Positions 24,398 to 35,908 of a stretch of DNA of 64,000 nucleotides are shown in pieces; position 1 is the first letter of the stretch, and the number at the start of each line of letters is the position of its first letter. The DNA comes from Eonycteris spelaea. Its lineage: Eukaryota; Chordata; Mammalia; Chiroptera; Pteropodidae. The notes under the pieces are model-generated. The model was not told the DNA's origin and did not search any database. It worked only from the letters and a program-made list of their open reading frames with translations. The position numbers and the translations under genes are program-made. The stretch is from positions 4,526,001 through 4,590,000 of the forward strand of contig PUFA01000027.1 in NCBI GenBank assembly GCA_003508835.1, in the 5' to 3' direction.

Positions 24398-25179
24398 GCA
24401 TTGCTCACAATGGCATGGGCAGTGAATGTATTCGGTTACCTGATATGCTGAGCAACCAAGACAAGCACCCGGGCCAAAAGATAATTCATTCTGTGCCGTA
24501 TCCACTCCTCTATGTCTGTACCTCTCCCCAATTTCTCAAGTCCCCTCTCCAGTTTCCAAATACTCTCACTCTGGCTCTTTCACAAAGCGTGCCTGCGTTC
24601 TGAATGCTCTTTCCTGGTCCTGCCACCCATCATCTCCGTGGGAAGGGCTGATAACCCAAGAGGAGATGGGTGCTAGAAGTAAGTCCGCCAATGCTCTGCC
24701 CCGAATACTATGCTTCCAAGTAACTGGGATGAGAATGTGGAAGGCAAGATTCTACATTTGCCAAACACAGGAAGCTGACAGGGATGATCACCTGAATAGA
24801 TGAAAGAAACAGAAACCTAGAAAATCTAACAGGAAGATGCAGTGGACCTAATCTAAGAAGAGAAAATTTAACAGTTGCAAAACCAAAGTTTTAAGGAAAA
24901 AACCTATAATGGAAGAATTGGGAGAAGGTGGCATAGCTGGTGACATGACTTAACAGAAACATATGAGGAATATGCAGGGCATTTTAATTTAAATTTTTAT
25001 TGCAAATTAAGTAAAAGCCAATGATTCCAGGTAGCTATTTAAAAACTCCTAAAATTATATAAAATGAGAGAATCGCCAGTTACCTTTTTTTGAGGCCTCC
25101 TCATGTTTTTTTCACATTTAGAGAGGCATTTAGTAAATCTGAAACTAGAATGTGTCTAGAAGGGGAAATACTTATATAT

Positions 25180-25740
25180 TTACTTTTTTGTATCTAGAAA
25201 GGAGAAATGTACATATTTGTGTATTTATGTTTAATTTTTTACAACTGAAGAAAATACTATATACCATATTTTATGATTATAGTTTTTCATTTAACATTAT
25301 AGCGTGTTAATTCCCATATTACTTAGTATTCTGAAAAACTTGATTACCGATGTGAAATTCATGGCCATTTTAAGACTCCTGATGCGTAATGTCAAGCTGC
25401 CCTGCAGAAGAGTTGTAACAGTGATACCTCTAACAGCAGTATATAAGAAAAGCCTGTTTTATTTTAGATATACAATACTGATAATTATTATTTTATAATC
25501 TTTGCCGTTTGATAAAAACATTTCATTCTTTTAAATTGTACTTATTTGATTAAATATGGCTAAATTTTATTTTATACACATTTCCAAGTCGTATTCTCTT
25601 GGCATAGTCTTTGCCCTTTGTCTATTTCTCTATTAGAATGTTTGTCTTTTATTGACTTGTAAGAATAATTTATATACCAAATTTGCATTTCAATTATTTT
25701 CAATATGTTTTATAGGATGACAATGTCTAAAATACTTTAA
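25180..25740 (-). repeat. old L1 LINE fragment
   Basis: Reversed L1 ORF2/3' text: aagctgccctgcagaagagt, taacagcagtatataagaaa, taatctttgccgtttgata and ttgtcttttattgacttgta. Many substitutions. Confidence 0.5.
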
Positions 25741-25859
25741 GTAGTCAAATATGTACATTAATCTTTTCCTCATATACTTTGCTTTTAAGTGACTGGTATC
25801 GTTTTATTCTTTCCACTAAATTGCTGAATGACTACTACTTTGGTTATTTGTTGCCAATG

Positions 25860-26740
25860 ATGAAGGCGTAAATTTATACCCTCAAAAGATTCACAGTCTA
25901 GTAAGACGTAGACAAATAAATAATTTTGTTAGTGCTGTGCTGCTGGATTGGAGCCAAGGAACCATGTTGATCTGCAGAGAATTCTAGGGGTAGAAGAGTA
26001 GGGATGGGACTGTGGTCCAGGGAGGTAGACTCTGACCAGGCTGGGGTGGGGTTGGGGGGAGAGAAGAAGGAGCATTCCAGGTAGGAACCAAGCACACAAA
26101 GCACAGTGCATTACAGTACTTGAGTAAACTTATGTCTAAATGTATGTGGCAGAAATAATGACAGGAAATGTGGAAGATAGTCAAACTCCTGTCACGTTAA
26201 AGAGTGTGGGCTTTATCCTGGGCAGGGAGAAGACACATGGCCTTAAGCAGAAAAGAGATCTGATGACACATCTATTTAAGAAAGGCAAATGTGGCAGCCA
26301 GTGGAGGGGTTTGAGGTTTCTTAACAGTTCAGGCAAAGAAAATGATGCCAGAAAGCAGTGGTGGTAGTGATAGATCCGAAGGACTGGCCTAGAGAGTCCT
26401 TTCAGAGGGAGAATGAAGGGGGTAGGTGAGTGATTGGAAGACAGGGTAAGGAGAAAGGAGTCTAGGAGGAGGCAGATTATGATGTGCACGCTCAGAGACA
26501 GGGAAGAATGGGATAGGGGCAGGGTGGTAGCTAACAAGATCACTGGGTTCAGGTTGGGCCTGGCTGAGTTCGATGCATCTATGGGACATCTGGCTGGAGA
26601 TGTCCAGAAGGCAGTAGGTATACAAGGTCTGGTGCTCCGGAGAACAATACACGCCGCAGTCAGATTGAAGAGATGCCAGTGCACAGCTGGCTGTTGAAAC
26701 AGGGGTGGCAGGCGCGATCATGTGGAGTAGGGCTCATCAA
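25860..26740 (-). repeat. L2 LINE
   Basis: Reversed L2: attcacagtctagtaagacg, aaggagcattccaggtagg, gtgggctttatcctgggcag and agaaaagagatctgatgaca. It produces several chance open frames on both strands. Confidence 0.5.
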
Positions 26741-27209
26741 CCTTTTTTAACCAGCACGCCTCCCCTCACTTACCAAACATGTGCTTTCCTACATTTATAA
26801 TATATAAACAATATTTTTAAAATTCTCCATACAACTTTATTAGATTTAATTAGCCTTTTCAAACTATAAATTCCCCTGCCTTTAATGGCTGTCCTTCCCT
26901 GAGAGTTTGAAGATGGGAAAGACTGAGGACAGACACTGAGGAATGCTAACATTTAAGGGACAGGTAGGAAAGAGTCTTTTGTTGAAGCAATTTGGTGTGA
27001 ATTATTAAAATATTGATCATCCCTGTCAGCTTCCTGTCTTTGGGAAATGTAGAATCTTGCCTTCTACAAATACCAAAGGTCTTTGCCTCTTCAAAGAGGA
27101 ATGTGTTAGTCTAGAATGAATTGGCAATTGATAGCTGTTTGGGGATATATTTGATCAGGAGAGAATGGGGGTGGGAGAGGAAAGAGCCTGCCAAAACAGC
27201 GTTCATGGG

Positions 27210-27375
27210 GGAGCAGCCTATATTTGGCATCAGACCAGGCAACCCTGGTATAGGGCTCTGCTACTTGCTAGCAAGGTGAGCTTGGGCATATTGCTCAAAC
27301 TTTCTGTCTTCCCTGGAGTGGAGATAATACTACCTACCTCATGGAGCTATCATGTGGATAACGTGGGGTCTTGGG
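27210..27375 (-). repeat. MIR SINE
   Basis: Reversed MIR: tagggctctgctacttgcta, gtgagcttgggcatattgct, tctgtcttccctggagtgga and ctacctcatggagctatcat. Confidence 0.5.
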
Positions 27376-28014
27376 TAAGAGAGGCCTGTGGCCCACAGCC
27401 TGTCTTCTTCTCATTGCAGCCCATCCCCACCAATTCTACACCGCATGGTCCTCGGCTAGCATTTACGTGGCGAACACAGTCCTCACTTCCAAGCTCTGTC
27501 AAAAAACCCCAAAACAGCTGCCCCTGGCCACTCCTTGGGTGGGCCCATGCACACAGGCCAGCACTGTCAGCTCCCCAAAAGGGGCCATTTGGGCTGGCAA
27601 TTCTGGGATCCTGTGAATTCAGAGAGTGGTATAGAGGGGGCATGTGCTCAGGGGGCATGTGCTTCTTGCTTCCCAAGGCCACAAGGACTCCTTTTGAGCG
27701 GGGAGGGGAGCAGCTAGAGAAAGAATAGAGATCCCAGGTGGGTCTCTAAAGCACAGGCCCCCAGGTACCCTGCAGTACGGGGGTAAGGGTGTGCTGATGT
27801 GAAGGAGCCTAACACAGTGCTGTTCGTGTACCTGAGTCTCATTGAATACAAATTTTCTTTTCCTTAATTCTTTCCCTTCTGCTAGTTCCCTTTTCTAGAA
27901 TCTAGAAAGCCAAGGTTAGCAGAATGACATCTCCATTTCTGAGATCTCTGCCTCTTGGTTAAAAACCTTCTGCTTAAGAAATAAAAACCTATCTGCCCCC
28001 AATATCATCATACA
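27376..28014 (-). other. COL28A1 intron, GC-richer patch, no feature
   Basis: This slightly GC-richer stretch gives overlapping frames on both strands, none with a domain or splice context. Nothing functional was recognised. Confidence 0.5.
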
Positions 28015-28235
28015 TCATTTTGTCTGCTCTGGACCCACATATCTACTTCTATCTTAGCATTTGTCAAACTGCAGGTGAACATCCTTGCTTGTCTTTCTAC
28101 TGGGTTGTGAGCTCCTTGAGTGTAGAGACATCTTATTCCCTTATTCTCTATTATTCCAGAACCCAGTGCCTATCTCAGAGCCTGACTGGTAGTACACACC
28201 CAATAAATGTTGATGAAATGAATGAACAAATGAAT
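28015..28235 (+). repeat. L2 LINE 3' end
   Basis: Clear L2 terminus: gagctccttgagtgtagaga, cagaacccagtgcctatctc, cacacccaataaatgttgat and gaatgaacaaatgaatac. Confidence 0.65.
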
Positions 28236-29222
28236 ACATGAAGGAAACCAGTCCTCCTCCCCATGCTGGAATAGGAGGGAGGGTATAAACCTATGGGAAT
28301 GTTCTTCTGGCATTTTACACGTACTCTCCTCTGCTACTTTTGGGGAGGAATTGTTGCATATGAAGCTGCTTCATCCACCGTAGGCATCTAGGTGGGGTGG
28401 GGGTGTGGGGAGTGTCTGAGTTATGGTGCAGGAGAACAAAGATAAAAAGACAGATGAGCCATAGAAAAACACATGCAGCTCTGTTTGTCAGGTGCCTAAC
28501 TCTCATGTCTCACCTCCACTACCTGAACACCCCCACACACATGGAGTTGCCCAGTGCAGTGTCTAGGATCAGCATCCCCAGACCCGACCCTCCAAAAATC
28601 AAAAAGGGGAAAAAAGAAGGCCCTATTCTCTACTCCAGGAGATATAGTGCCTTCAAGTTAGAAAGGAAGAATTAGACTTTGCTATAGAAATTCTAGAACT
28701 TTTCCACCCTAGGAGACTTTAAAGGGTTGGCTTTGTGTTCTCAATGGTGTAGGGAGATGGAAAGGGAGATGTCTGTAGATGCTTCAGAAATATTTGAATA
28801 AGTGAATCAGTACATAAAAATAATCCCAATTTTGTAATTGCAGTTCTCAGAGCACTTCCTAAAAGAATTAGGGAAAAAAGGACCCCCATTCTGAAATATG
28901 AAGAAAGATGTAAAATACAACGTCATTTGGTTATCTGGCTTCTTGTAAGCATCTCACCTCATTACACTTCTACCAGGGATCAGAAGGGAGTAACATATCT
29001 GCACCAGGAAACCAGATAAGGGCTGCCAGGGATGTTTCTCCCTCATATTCAGATTCACTTACTTCCTGCGTTTAAGTAAACATTGGGCTTGTAGCACTGC
29101 TATCATTTAAATGGCAACTGGAACGCCACATCAAAAGAATTCACACATCTGAAGCTCAAATGTGAAGCTCAAAATGTGAATGTAATAAGCACAACCCCTC
29201 AGCCTCAAGGATCGACACTCAC

Positions 29223-29258
29223 TGTAAGTCCTTGGTCTCCTTTTGGTCCTTGTAACCC
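29223..29258 (-). CDS. COL28A1: COL28A1 last triple-helix exon (36 nt)
   Basis: This small 36-nt exon, phase 0 on both sides, encodes GLQGPKGDQGLT, the C-terminal end of the collagenous domain. The acceptor is CCACTAACCAG and the donor GTGAGT. It is separated from the previous exon by only 92 nt, including the GC donor, and from the next by 5897 nt. No damage is visible. Confidence 0.88.
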
Positions 29259-29350
29259 CTGGTTAGTGGAAGAAGAGTCACAGTCAATAAAAGTTGGAAC
29301 TAGTTAATGTATAAAGTGACAGTAAGATTTTTTTTTAAATCACTTCTTGC

Positions 29351-29431
29351 CTGTTTTCCTGGAGATCCGGGCTCTCCAATTTCCCCTTTAACGCCTTTCT
29401 TTCCCACATCGCCCCGTTCTCCATGCTCTCC
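29351..29431 (-). CDS. COL28A1: COL28A1 triple-helix exon with GC donor
   Basis: This 81-nt exon is phase 0 on both sides and encodes 27 residues, [13 protein letters not shown] to GSPGKQ, in nine unbroken Gly-X-Y triplets rich in charged residues. The acceptor is TATTGTAAAG. The donor is CAG|GCAAGA, so the next intron (92 nt) is of the GC-AG class. The exon side of the junction (CAG) is optimal, as is usual for GC donors, and the next exon continues in frame with GLQGPKG. The alternative is a mutated GT donor that no longer works. Confidence 0.9.
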
Positions 29432-29967
29432 CTTTACAATACAGTGAAAAGATACGTTTAGAATGGGAATTTTAAAGCCAAATAAGAAAAATTCTAAAAT
29501 TTGGTTTATTTAAAACTGGGAAGACCTGTGGTTCTTGTTGGTACAGATGTATGATAAGAAAAAAAAATGCGGGGCATTTTATGTACATTCTCCCAGGTAC
29601 CATAATCCAATTCATGAGGAACCAGAGATTTCAGAGTGAAGAGACCTTCGATACCATCGGATCAGCTCCCTACCTTCAGGAAGTTCAACTACTGCATAAT
29701 TTGATGCCTGAGTTATCTTTTATTACCTACATGTTGTAAGGATTTATTCCTTATCAGCTGGCTTTGGATAATGAAGAAAATGAGATTTTATAAAATAAGC
29801 ATGTATGAAGTTAGGAAAGGAAATGCAAAAGGATTCATTTTCAAATGGATTTTTTTCCCTCATAAAGTTAAGGAGAAGGATGACAAGTCTTATGAGAGCT
29901 CTTCCAAGTTCGAGTTAAGCTATTGAGATCCTGAACCTAAGCAGTCTTAAGGTTCTGCAATACTTAC

Positions 29968-30036
29968 CTTCTGGCCCGGGAGGCCATGTCCTGTCATGCC
30001 CTTTGACCCTGGAAAGCCTTGAGGTCCTTGTTCCCC
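29968..30036 (-). CDS. COL28A1: COL28A1 triple-helix exon
   Basis: This 69-nt exon is phase 0 on both sides, with acceptor GTGTTTAG and donor GTAAGT. It encodes 23 residues, beginning GEQGPQGFPGSKG and ending GLPGQK. The Gly-X-Y pattern has one short interruption (GMTGHGLPG, a two-residue step), which is typical of this collagen. No lesion is present. It follows the 26.5 kb intron and is 536 nt upstream of the next collagen exon. Confidence 0.92.
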
Positions 30037-31185
30037 CTAAACACAATATAAGAAAGGGATATTCCTGTTAATTTTCCAAGATAACTCAGAATACTTTTTG
30101 AATCAGATATATACTTGCAGTTTCAAAACTGCATTATAGCATTATCTAAATTTGGGGGAAATACATATATATGTCAGATGGGCTCAATGCTGTGCTAGAA
30201 AAAATTTAACCTCTGAGTGTAAAGTAGAAGCGAGACAGCTGATTTGTGGAATTTGCCTGTTTCTTAGTGTTGTAAACACTCCCATCTTGGCTGATTTCAA
30301 ACTAGGAACATGATGTCAATCAGTTCACAAATAACAAATAGCTATTACTTCAGTTATGATATTAATAGTAATTTTTACAAACTTCTTTACATTTTTCTAA
30401 GCTTTTTGGTATGTTAAAAGCATGTATTATCTTAACGCAGAGAAAGAGCATATGATAGCATCTTTCCCCAATTAACACCAAGGAGTTTTTTTATAATTCA
30501 CCATACACTGTTAGTTCTATCCCTGATAATTTGTAGCAACATGAATCTATTTATCTAAATTTAGATAAATTCTAAATTTAAAAATTCAAAGAATAAAAAT
30601 TCAAAAAATAAAAATGTTTTTATTTCAGGACTTGCTTTTAACTTTCCTCACCATATCTTAATATTATCTCTTGACCCCTAAATCTCCTCCTCCCCAAACC
30701 ATGCAGGTTTAAAGTGTTTTTATGAAACACTTAAGAACAGTCACTAATGAACCATAGTACTGATGCTGTTTGGATCCTAGACTCAACCCCTACTTATATC
30801 TAGGTCATTATTAGCAATGAGTCTGTGGCAAAGGTTTGAAGGACCGGGATCCTGGGATCTAATTTACATAGCTTCAGCATCTTTCTCAAAGGTATCCTAA
30901 CCATGCCCACTAGAATCACTGGTATGCTCAATTTAAAAATAAATAGATAGATAGATAGATAGATAGATAAATGAGAAATAAGAATCAGGGATGAGGGTAA
31001 GGGTAAAATGCGCATTTTGCCATAGGCCTAATAAGAAGGCAGAATGGACTTTAGATGGTTACTCATGGAAGCAGCTGCAGAGGCTTGCTTGGAGACCATT
31101 GTAACTTTGAGTAACAACATCCTGAGCCCCCTTTCCAAGTTCTTGGGCTTTAGAGCTTTTTTAAACCAACAGAACTTTCTCACTT
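30037..31185 (-). other. start of the 26.5 kb COL28A1 intron
   Basis: Mostly unique AT-rich DNA. It includes a 22-bp perfect palindrome at 30549-30570 and a (GATA)n run at 30942-30969. Confidence 0.6.
30942..30969. repeat. (ATAG)n microsatellite
   Basis: About seven uninterrupted tetranucleotide units. Confidence 0.95.
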
Positions 31186-31189
31186 GTGT

Positions 31190-31640
31190 GTTAAAAGTGT
31201 TTTAATGAAATATTTTTGACACACAAAATTTACGGGGAAAAAGACAAACATTCACCTAGATACCACCATATTAAAAAATGAAATACTACAGATACCATTG
31301 AAACCCTCGATATACCCAATCCCATTCCCCAAAGGAGAGAGGAAATCCCTCTGAAATATTATTTTTAATATTTTAAACTTGAAATAAGTGATATTTATGC
31401 ATCCAATTTGTATTTTAAATCTCAATATTATCTATTTGCAATTTATCTGTGAACATATACGTAGTTCTAGTTTGTCAATTTTTGGTGTTGTACACTATTC
31501 CATTAAAGAACTAGACTACAATTTATCCATTATCCTGGTGATAGACATCTAGATTGTTCTCAGTATTTCCCTATTATAAATAATGCTTCAATGAATACTC
31601 TTTTATATCTCTTTGCACCTTGCACACATCTCTAGGAGAA
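31190..31640 (-). repeat. old L1 LINE 3' fragment
   Basis: Reversed L1 3' region: acacactattccattaaaga-type text, gacatctagattgttctcag, taaataatgcttcaatgaat and ctttgcaccttgcacacatc. Confidence 0.5.
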
Positions 31641-34535
31641 AGCCCTTTTATTAAATCTTATACAGAAGAGTGCAAAATAAAATGAATACAAGTAGAGATT
31701 CTCTTGCTGGAGTGAAGCGCCCAATTCTTCTTGCACCCAGCCCTAGCCCTTCACAGCAGGTTGACTTGGTTGAACTCTTAGGAACTCTGCCATGTTGTGT
31801 TTCTAAATGAATGTCAAGTGTGGGAATGCAGTTTTCCCTCCTCAATTCAGCTCTCGAAAACTTAGAACAAGTTCCTTACAACGGTCAGATTGCAGAGAAT
31901 GCATTTGCTGAGTGTGTTCTTCACCCTGGTAACCCCTGAGTCTAGCACGATGCCATAGCATAGAGGAACCACAGTGATTGTTTAGCAGGGCTGTGCATAG
32001 ATATCCCAGGGCTATCCAAGGAGACTCCCCCCCCCCTCCCGCCCACCAAAGGAATGTCTGTCTCTCAGTTGCTTAGTTGGTTAGAGGAGACAAGCAGGGA
32101 TCCTTGGTCCTCTTTATTCAGTTTAGAGTCAGGAGAGAACAGTCTTTTCCCACCAGGACACCTGGTGGTATTGGGAGCTCCATACCCCTGGATAGGGATT
32201 GGTGCCATTACATAAGCCCAAACCAGTAAACAACACTGAGATGCCAAGCTGGAGATTCAGGCTGGAGAAATGAGAGGAGAAAAATCTGTTCTGTTTCCAA
32301 AGATTGCACTGCTAAAACAGGTGTGATGATGAGGAATAGATGGGAATGTGTGGCTAACACAGACCAGCCTCATTACTCTTACTGAACAACATGCTGTACT
32401 AAGAGTCGATCTGCAGACTCATCTGGAGTGTAAAGACTAGAAGGGTCTGCCTACCTATAGACTAGGTGGCCAGCCCACAGAGTGCTGCAAAGGACGGTGA
32501 GAGTCTCCCATTCTCTGTTCTAATTTTAAAAATATATTTAAAAATAATAAAAATTATAAGAAATCCTTTTAATAAAGATGTATCAGTAAATGATACTTTG
32601 GCATAAATTGGATTTCTCAGGTGAATGAGGACATCTTCATTCAACCATGTACCTGGTTAGAAGGTAGTTTGGGTTTGCAAGGGATGCATGAGGCTACTGG
32701 TTGAGGGGTCAAGAGGGTTCCTAGCCAAGTGTAAGGGAGATTAAAGGTTCATGGGAGAACACTAAGGCAATCTAAGGTTTGCTTTGTCCCAACCCCAAAG
32801 GGCAGAACAGTGTGACAAACACAAAGGAGCTGAAATTGTGCTGTGATGGTGAATTATCACTGAGAATTATATATTTAGACAAAATGGGTCCAGAAAGGAC
32901 TCAATACCTTCCTGACAGTTATTCAGAATAACTATTTATTTTATAACCTCTTAGGTTCCTATTGCAGCTAATATAGAAAATGTTCAGCAAATGTTTATGA
33001 TTAACTAGCTGTCTTTAAGAAATGACACAATTTCCTAACAAAGTTAAAAGCTGCTATGGCTTCATTGGTGTGCCCTGAGGGAAAAACTTCAGAGTAGCCA
33101 ATTATCATGTTAGGATCAGCTCCATGTCCAGGTATTTATTTTGCTTTACTTCATAATATAGACATTTTATACATAATTGTTAGCTGTAGTTACTCTAGGC
33201 AGCTAGGTTTCCCTGTAATAAAGGCTTTTTTTTTTTTTAAATCAGTTTTCCTTCAAGATACTTGAAGGCTTTCTTTCTGTAACTTTCAGAGCAGCTATGC
33301 CTAAAAGCCTTTAGCAAGTAAGTCCATGCCTTAGCTTGGCAGAGGAGAGTGCTATCCAATTAATTTTTTTCCCCCTTACAAGTGTCAGGAAAATAAGAGA
33401 CAATGATTTCAGCATGGGTCAAAAGCTGCAGGAAAGATCCTGTCCGTCTGAAAGTGTAATTAAATCCAAATGTCAACTCAGATTCTTAACTACTATATCT
33501 CACTCCTGGATCTGTCCTGTTAAAGACGTGATCGTTTTAATTTTTCAGATGATTGATTACTCTCTGGGAGAGAAATTTCTAAGGAGAATGCACAAGTACC
33601 TGAATATTTTAATAGATTTTTTTCATTGCTGATATTAAAATCATTAATATTTTTTTTATTATGAAATAAGTTTTTTCTTTCCAAATGTTTTCTTGGTAAG
33701 GTCAAAGTCATAGATGATATAAAAAATATATATGTATAGAAAATGGATGTTTGGCTTCTACTTAAAGTGTAGAAAACTAGAAAAGGCTGCTTTTGTTCTT
33801 AAAACAACAAAAAATGCTAACTAATTTATGAAATCACAACTTTCCTTGAATCCATCATCACAACCAACTAGCTCAAAATCTAAGGAAACACAGGCTCCTC
33901 CCAGGAGAGAGGGGACGCTGGCATGCACTTACCTGCTGGGGACATCAGTTATCATACACGCTGGTAATAAGAATTCAGTAAACATTTTAACAAATTGCTG
34001 ACATCCGAGTGTGGTTAGTGTGAGAGTATAGAAACCGTGGACGCTTCGAACACGAGGGAAATTCACAGCCACTCACATTCGTTCCTCTGGGGACCTCACA
34101 GTGCTCAAGAGAAAGACTGGACACGGGCAAAACTGGGAGCAGCTCCCCCGGGGGGTGCAGGCCTAGGGAGGCCAGCAGCAGTCCACCTGGGACAGGCACA
34201 GAGCCTTCTAAAAATCTTTAGCCGCAGGCGAAAGTGCAACAAACACTGTCATTTTTAGGGCACAGGTGACAACTTAAAACAGCTGAGAGAATGGAGTAAA
34301 ACCTGCAGGAATGTGCCGCGGACCCAGACCTGAGAAATGCAGTCCTGCCTGGGGAGGGTCAGGAAACCCCGTGCTCAGCCCAGACTGCTGGAGGCCTCCT
34401 ATGTGTCTGCCCGAACTCACAGAACTGTATGTACTTGAAGGAGGACTTTTTCTAACAAATGAGAAGTATTCTTTTAAAAATGAAAAAGAATTAATTGAAC
34501 ACTTGGCAAACCGAATAAGGTCTATAGATTAAATA
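31640..34535 (-). other. COL28A1 large intron, no recognised feature
   Basis: No exon-like collagen coding or clear repeat was recognised. The slightly GC-rich part at 34030-34400 yields chance frames only. Confidence 0.5.
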
Positions 34536-34540
34536 GTAGC

Positions 34541-35908
34541 CAGTCACGTGTGGCATGGCGTCTCAGCCAAGGGTGGACCGTATACCCCACGGTGGTCCCG
34601 TAAGATTACAATGGAGATGCATTTCCTGTAAGAAACACAAGGATATGTGGTTCAGGAGGAGTTCCTTTTCTCTGACCGGAGCAATGTCTGTGGGCCTTGC
34701 CAATATATTCCCTCTCACTCACAGCACCTTAATTTTGAGTGCAGATTGCCTTGCAATTAGCCAGCCACTGACTTGTGTCAGCACAGAGGAGCCTGTCCCC
34801 ACGGTGCTACATGTTCAGAGGGCACTTATAGCCCTCCCAGATCTAACCTGACGGTCTTCGGTGTATGTCACCGTAAACTCTGTTGGGGACCTAAGCTCCT
34901 AGACAAGGACACAGGTCCACAGGAACTACCATAACAAGTACTTCAGTGCCACTACCACTCTAGTAAAAGCTTTCTGTGGTAGCATGGAGCCAGCCTATCC
35001 CTGTACTTTGAAAATATTTTCAGGTTGTAATGATGCAAAACATAGAAAAGTTTTATTTCTTCCATCAGTCCAATGCCAGAGGGAGCCCTTTGTGTCAGAT
35101 AGGGTCAATGGAACCAAAAACAAATTTCCAAAGTAAAATATTAGATTCTCCATTCTACATCCTCTCCATGTTAAGCACCCTCTTTTTTATACCATAAAGT
35201 TCCTTAACCTGACCACTGCTCCCACATGCAATACCAAAACCACATGGCCATGACAAAACCCTACCACCCTTTATGTCATCTTGATTTCTGTTCCCACTGA
35301 TCCTCAGGCCACCTTTCACTCCCTCTTGGCAGTCACTATTATGGTGATCTGTCTCACCCAGCCAGTTTCTCCTTGATATTTCCCGTCAGTCCAGCCCACA
35401 TCCCTGTTCATTGAGCAACACTGACAACTTCACTGCTCTATTTCTGACCCTCTTGGAAGGAAGCAGGGAGAGGGCTGTGGGACAGTGTTATAAAGTCTAC
35501 AGTAGTTACAGTAATATCCTAGGCCTTCACATGCACTCACCACTCACTCACTGACTCACTCACAGCAACTCCCAGTCCCGTAAGCTACATTCACACTAAA
35601 TGCCCTATACAGGTGCACCATTTTTTACCCTTTACACTACATTTTGACTGTACCTTTTCTATGTCTAGATATGTTTAGATACACAGATGCTTGCCACTGT
35701 GTTACAACTGCTTACAGTATTCAGTAGAGTAACAGACTGTACAGGCTTGTAGCCTAGGAGCAATAGGCTATACCATGCAGCCTAGGCGTGTAGTAGGGTA
35801 TACCATCTAGGTTTGCATAAGTGCATTCTGTGGTGTTTGCATAATGATGAAATCGCCTAATGCATCTCTCAGAACACATCCCTGTCATTAAGTGACACAT
35901 GACTATAA
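34541..35908 (+). mobile_element. non-autonomous DNA transposon with terminal inverted repeats
   Basis: The left end CAGTCACGTGTGGCA and right end (reverse complement TAGTCATGTGTCACTTAATG) form diverged TIRs. Shared family text includes gtggtcccgtaagattacaa at left. At right are cctaggccttcacatgcact, cactcactcactgactcact, cagtattcagtagagtaaca, ggagcaataggctataccat and gtagggtataccatctaggt. The middle (about 34640-35470) does not follow the family text and may include a secondary insertion. Confidence 0.6.

Noticed and set aside
26181..26721. 167- and 110-residue minus-strand frames
   Set aside because: They lie inside the L2 copy at 25860-26740. Stop-poor purine/pyrimidine bias explains them.
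27165..27728. 187-residue plus-strand open frame
   Set aside because: Its start overlaps a reversed MIR, with no domain, no splice signals and competing frames on both strands. It is a chance frame in a GC-richer patch.
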